From assembly GCA_045430285.1 (NCBI GenBank), contig JAILXV010000005.1, positions 62,001-126,000 on the forward strand: a stretch of DNA of 64,000 nt, given 5' to 3'. This document shows, one piece after another, positions 61,215 to 64,000 of the stretch. The notes beneath the pieces are model-generated. The model was given only the letters and a program-made list of their open reading frames with translations, ran no database searches and was not told the DNA's origin. The position numbers were made by a program, and so were the translations under genes. Every line of letters starts with the position of its first letter. The first letter of the stretch is position 1. This stretch comes from Agarilytica sp045430285. Its GTDB lineage: Bacteria > Pseudomonadota > Gammaproteobacteria > Pseudomonadales > Cellvibrionaceae.

Positions 61215-62329
61215 GAATTCGAGCCTTCGGCTGCTGGTGCTTTTGGCGCTCTGCGTCTGCGGAAACTCGGCCCTGCGTACAGCAACACCCCCAATACAAA
61301 AAACGCTGCATGTACCCACCAAATAATACCAGGCAGAGGTGATTTTCCGCTGTCCAGCGCACCACGTGCAGCGTTGAGGCACACGAGGTAAAGGATATAG
61401 ACAACAATGGCCGGCAACAGCTTGTTATACCGCCCTTGCCGAGCTTTCGTTCGACTCAATGGAAAAGCTAAAAACCCGACCATAATCACCAACACCGGCA
61501 ATGATAGTCGCCACTGTAATGCCGCACTCGACATTTCGGAAGTATCGCGATACAGCTGGAGCGTCGACATCCCATCGGTCGCTTTTCTTTTTGCAATAGA
61601 ATAGTCGGGCTCGGGTAAATGTTGATAGAACTCTTCAAACTCGACCACTTCGTAATCAGCATCACCAGGCCGGCCTTTGTAGCGCTTGCCATTTTTTAGC
61701 ATTAAGAATTTTTGCCCGAACTCTGTATCGACAACCGTTTGCCCAGATTCCGCCATCAGAATACTTGGGGCTTCTTCTGAATCAGACTGAGAAAGCTCGG
61801 CAATAAACACGTGGTTTAGCTTTTGTTTATCTTTGCTGATCGATTCGGCATAGCTGATACCTTTACCACTATCCAGCTCATTAAAACGGGCAGGCTTAAG
61901 GGTTTCAAAATCGGTACGGTTACGCTGCTCAGCTAACAAATCTTCCGAGGCTTTTACCCCCCTAGGCCCTAAATACAAACTCAGCAATGCCACGAGAACA
62001 GCAACGAATAATGACGTTGTCATGGTATAGCCCAGCAATCGCCGATCACTGAGCCCGCAAGCAGAAAGCACCGTCATTTCACTTTCTAAATATAAACGCC
62101 CATAAGACAACAATATGCCGATAAACAATCCGAGGGGTAATATGAGTTCGAGAAAGCCAAGAGACTTATAGGCCATAAGGGTAAGTAGAACACCTGCATC
62201 CAGTTTGCCTGCAGCGGCCTCTGCAAGATACTTCACAAATCGAGCACTGAAGATAATCATTAGCAGAATAGTGCTCACAGCCAACATGCTTGTCAGAACT
62301 TCTTTCGCAAGGTAACGGAAAACGATCAC
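61211..62329 (-). CDS. lptF: LptF, LPS export ABC transporter permease
   Basis: Second permease of LptB2FG. The 372-residue product begins MIVFRYLAKEVLTSMLAVST, has FLELILPLGLFIGILLSYGR, the coupling-helix segment EMTVLSACGLSDRRLLGY, a periplasmic jellyroll with VFIAELSQSDSEEAPSILMA, and three C-terminal helices. It overlaps lptG by 4 bases and is divergent from pepA across about 210 bases, the usual gammaproteobacterial layout. Confidence 0.95.
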   Translation of the reverse strand: MIVFRYLAKEVLTSMLAVSTILLMIIFSARFVKYLAEAAAGKLDAGVLLTLMAYKSLGFLELILPLGLFIGILLSYGRLYLESEMTVLSACGLSDRRLLGYTMTTSLFVAVLVALLSLYLGPRGVKASEDLLAEQRNRTDFETLKPARFNELDSGKGISYAESISKDKQKLNHVFIAELSQSDSEEAPSILMAESGQTVVDTEFGQKFLMLKNGKRYKGRPGDADYEVVEFEEFYQHLPEPDYSIAKRKATDGMSTLQLYRDTSEMSSAALQWRLSLPVLVIMVGFLAFPLSRTKARQGRYNKLLPAIVVYILYLVCLNAARGALDSGKSPLPGIIWWVHAAFFVLGVLLYAGPSFRRRRAPKAPAAEGSNS

Positions 62330-62538
62330 GCGACGCCCCCGAGCCCAGCTCTATCAAAGATTATGTAAAATATCACGCTTAGCATTTCACAGAAAATCAC
62401 TAAAAAATCCGCTACACAACATACAAACCACTGACCAACTTAATAAACCACGCATGATAGCGTACACTTACTCAATAGTCTCATCGACCGTTTCATTTTT
62501 ATACGCAATTTTATAATCATAACAAGCTAGGTTCATCT

Positions 62539-64000
62539 ATGGATTTTTTTGCAAAAAACAGTGATATCTCAAAACTCAAAACCCAATGCGCTGTTGTTTT
62601 TACCTTTAACAACAACTTGTGCCCCAGCGCGAAAATATTGGACGACAAACACAACCAATTGTTGAGCCAACAAATTAAATCAAAAGACCTAGATGAAAAC
62701 GCAGGCAGCTGCGCTTGGGTGACGGTGCCAAACGAGACAAGCACCCCTTATCAACGGGTATTATTAATAAATCTAGGTAAACCCAGTAAAGCAAAAACCG
62801 CAAACATTAGCGTAAAAACATGGTCGAAAGTTGCAAACACGCTTATCGCCGTGGCGGGTAGCCGAGCCATAAAAGACATCGCCGTCTTTCTCGACAACAT
62901 CACACTGCAAGATGAAGCGCAAAGCCCACTAACCCTAACAAAAATATTGTCAGAAGCTGGGGTAAAAGCGAGCTATCGCTACGATGCGACGAAAAACAAG
63001 GTAAAAGGCCCCGTTCTACAAAAAGTTACCGCCGTCACCTCCGCATTACCAGCAGCTAGAAAAGGACTTGCATACGGTAAAGCACTTGGCTCTGGCGTAA
63101 ATACAGCGCGCAACCTAGGTAACTTACCAGGAAATATCTGCACGCCCAGCTACCTCGGCACCCAAGCAAAGCGTCTCGCCGAAAAACACAGCAAACTCAG
63201 CGTTAAAGTCTTAGGCGAAAAGCAGATGGAAAAGCTCGGTATGGGCTCATTTCTTTCTGTTTCCAACGGCAGTGACGAGGAAGGCAAACTCGTTATTATG
63301 GAATTTAAAAACGGCCGAAAAGACGCCAAACCACATGTGCTCGTTGGCAAAGGTGTCACCTTCGATACCGGCGGCATTAGCTTGAAACCTGGCGCAGCGA
63401 TGGACGAGATGAAGTTTGATATGTGTGGCGCCGCCAGTGTATTCGGAGCACTCACCGCTTTGGTTGAGATGGATGCGCCAGTCAATGTCATAGGCTTAGT
63501 GGCTGCTGCCGAGAACATGCCCTCTGGTCGAGCGACCAAACCAGGCGACGTTGTGACCTCCATGTCAGGCAAAACCATCGAGGTGCTTAATACTGACGCG
63601 GAAGGTCGTTTAGTCCTCTGCGATACGCTTACCTACGCGGAACGCTACCAACCTAAGTCCGTGGTCGATATCGCGACACTGACGGGCGCATGTGTCGTCG
63701 CCCTCGGAAGCCATGCCACCGGCTTATTCAGCAACAACGAAAAGCTCGCTGATGCTCTACTCGCATCGGGTGAAAAAACCTTGGATCGCGCATGGCGCAT
63801 GCCGCTTTGGGACGAATACCAAAAGCAACTGGACAGCAATTTTGCGGATATGGCAAATATTGGCGGGCGCGAAGCGGGCAGTGTCACCGCTGCCTGTTTC
63901 TTATCCCGTTACGCTGAAAAATATCCGTGGGCGCACTTAGATATCGCCGGAACGGCATGGAATAGCGGCGCGAAAAAAGGAGCGACTGGGCGCCCAGTGA
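62539..64000 (+). CDS. pepA: Leucyl aminopeptidase PepA, 3' end cut by window edge
   Basis: M17 family dimetal aminopeptidase that removes N-terminal residues. In E. coli it also binds DNA at recombination and carAB control sites. The visible 487 codons run off the right edge, so the last few residues are missing. It has the metal-site segment VGKGVTFDTGGISLKP, MKFDMCGAASVFGAL, ENMPSGRATKPGDVVTSMSG, the M17 signature NTDAEGRLVL, and LTGACVVALG. The N-terminal regulatory domain is present (MDFFAKNSDISKLKTQ). It is divergent from lptF-lptG; holC often follows but is out of view. Confidence 0.96.
   Translation, partial: MDFFAKNSDISKLKTQCAVVFTFNNNLCPSAKILDDKHNQLLSQQIKSKDLDENAGSCAWVTVPNETSTPYQRVLLINLGKPSKAKTANISVKTWSKVANTLIAVAGSRAIKDIAVFLDNITLQDEAQSPLTLTKILSEAGVKASYRYDATKNKVKGPVLQKVTAVTSALPAARKGLAYGKALGSGVNTARNLGNLPGNICTPSYLGTQAKRLAEKHSKLSVKVLGEKQMEKLGMGSFLSVSNGSDEEGKLVIMEFKNGRKDAKPHVLVGKGVTFDTGGISLKPGAAMDEMKFDMCGAASVFGALTALVEMDAPVNVIGLVAAAENMPSGRATKPGDVVTSMSGKTIEVLNTDAEGRLVLCDTLTYAERYQPKSVVDIATLTGACVVALGSHATGLFSNNEKLADALLASGEKTLDRAWRMPLWDEYQKQLDSNFADMANIGGREAGSVTAACFLSRYAEKYPWAHLDIAGTAWNSGAKKGATGRPV

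Overview
The window reads as chromosomal DNA of a marine-type gammaproteobacterium, most like the Cellvibrionales (Teredinibacter/Saccharophagus-like). The grounds are gene order (suhB/trmJ-iscR-iscS ... ndk-rlmN-pilF-rodZ-ispG-hisS; queA-tgt-secD-secF; lptF-lptG next to pepA), type IV pili, c-di-GMP enzymes and many lipoproteins. The genus call is inference from synteny and protein style, not from a search. No prophage, insertion sequence or CRISPR array is visible. Genes are cut at both edges (hisS on the left, pepA on the right).

Layout. 1-5.6 kb: hisS, ispG, rodZ, pilF, rlmN, ndk (minus strand). 5.9-15.4 kb: an iron-sulfur locus in which sufB-C-D-S, an A-type carrier, sufT and sufE sit between iscS and ndk, where related bacteria keep iscU-iscA-hscB-hscA-fdx. 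It starts from an iscR promoter overlapped by two abutting IscR-type sites. 15.5-20.8 kb: suhB, a lipoprotein alpha/beta hydrolase and a large MASE1-GAF-PAS-GGDEF-EAL protein. 22.5-28.7 kb: a compact plus-strand operon of M48-type metalloprotease, sigma-like factor, membrane zinc-finger anti-sigma, caspase-fold protease, outer-membrane barrel and DUF4384 lipoprotein. This is the best candidate for an undescribed system. 28.8-31.6 kb: a response regulator and a hybrid histidine kinase. 32-37.2 kb: secF, secD, tgt, queA, with yajC missing. 37.3-37.7 kb: a decayed tRNA-Leu-like copy and an intact tRNA-Leu(CAA). 37.9-41 kb: acyltransferase, HD-GYP protein, small lipoprotein. 41.1-49.5 kb: minor-pilin/PilY1 cluster. 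49.9-57.3 kb: FG-GAP lipoprotein, Entner-Doudoroff genes eda, edd, zwf, and gapA. 57.5-64 kb: adenylate cyclase-FHA fusion, a secreted basic protein, RDD protein, lptG, lptF, pepA.

Across genes, two intergenic elements (about 11.2 and 60.0 kb) share a 58-nt core of identical length. Each core folds into two small hairpins whose loops carry AYGGAY-like sequence, inside a long outer stem of unrelated sequence. Stem positions covary between the copies. This fits the published description of the TwoAYGGAY RNA motif, which has no known function. A third, degraded relative lies inside the tRNA-Leu relic. One copy sits inside the suf operon, between sufB and sufC.
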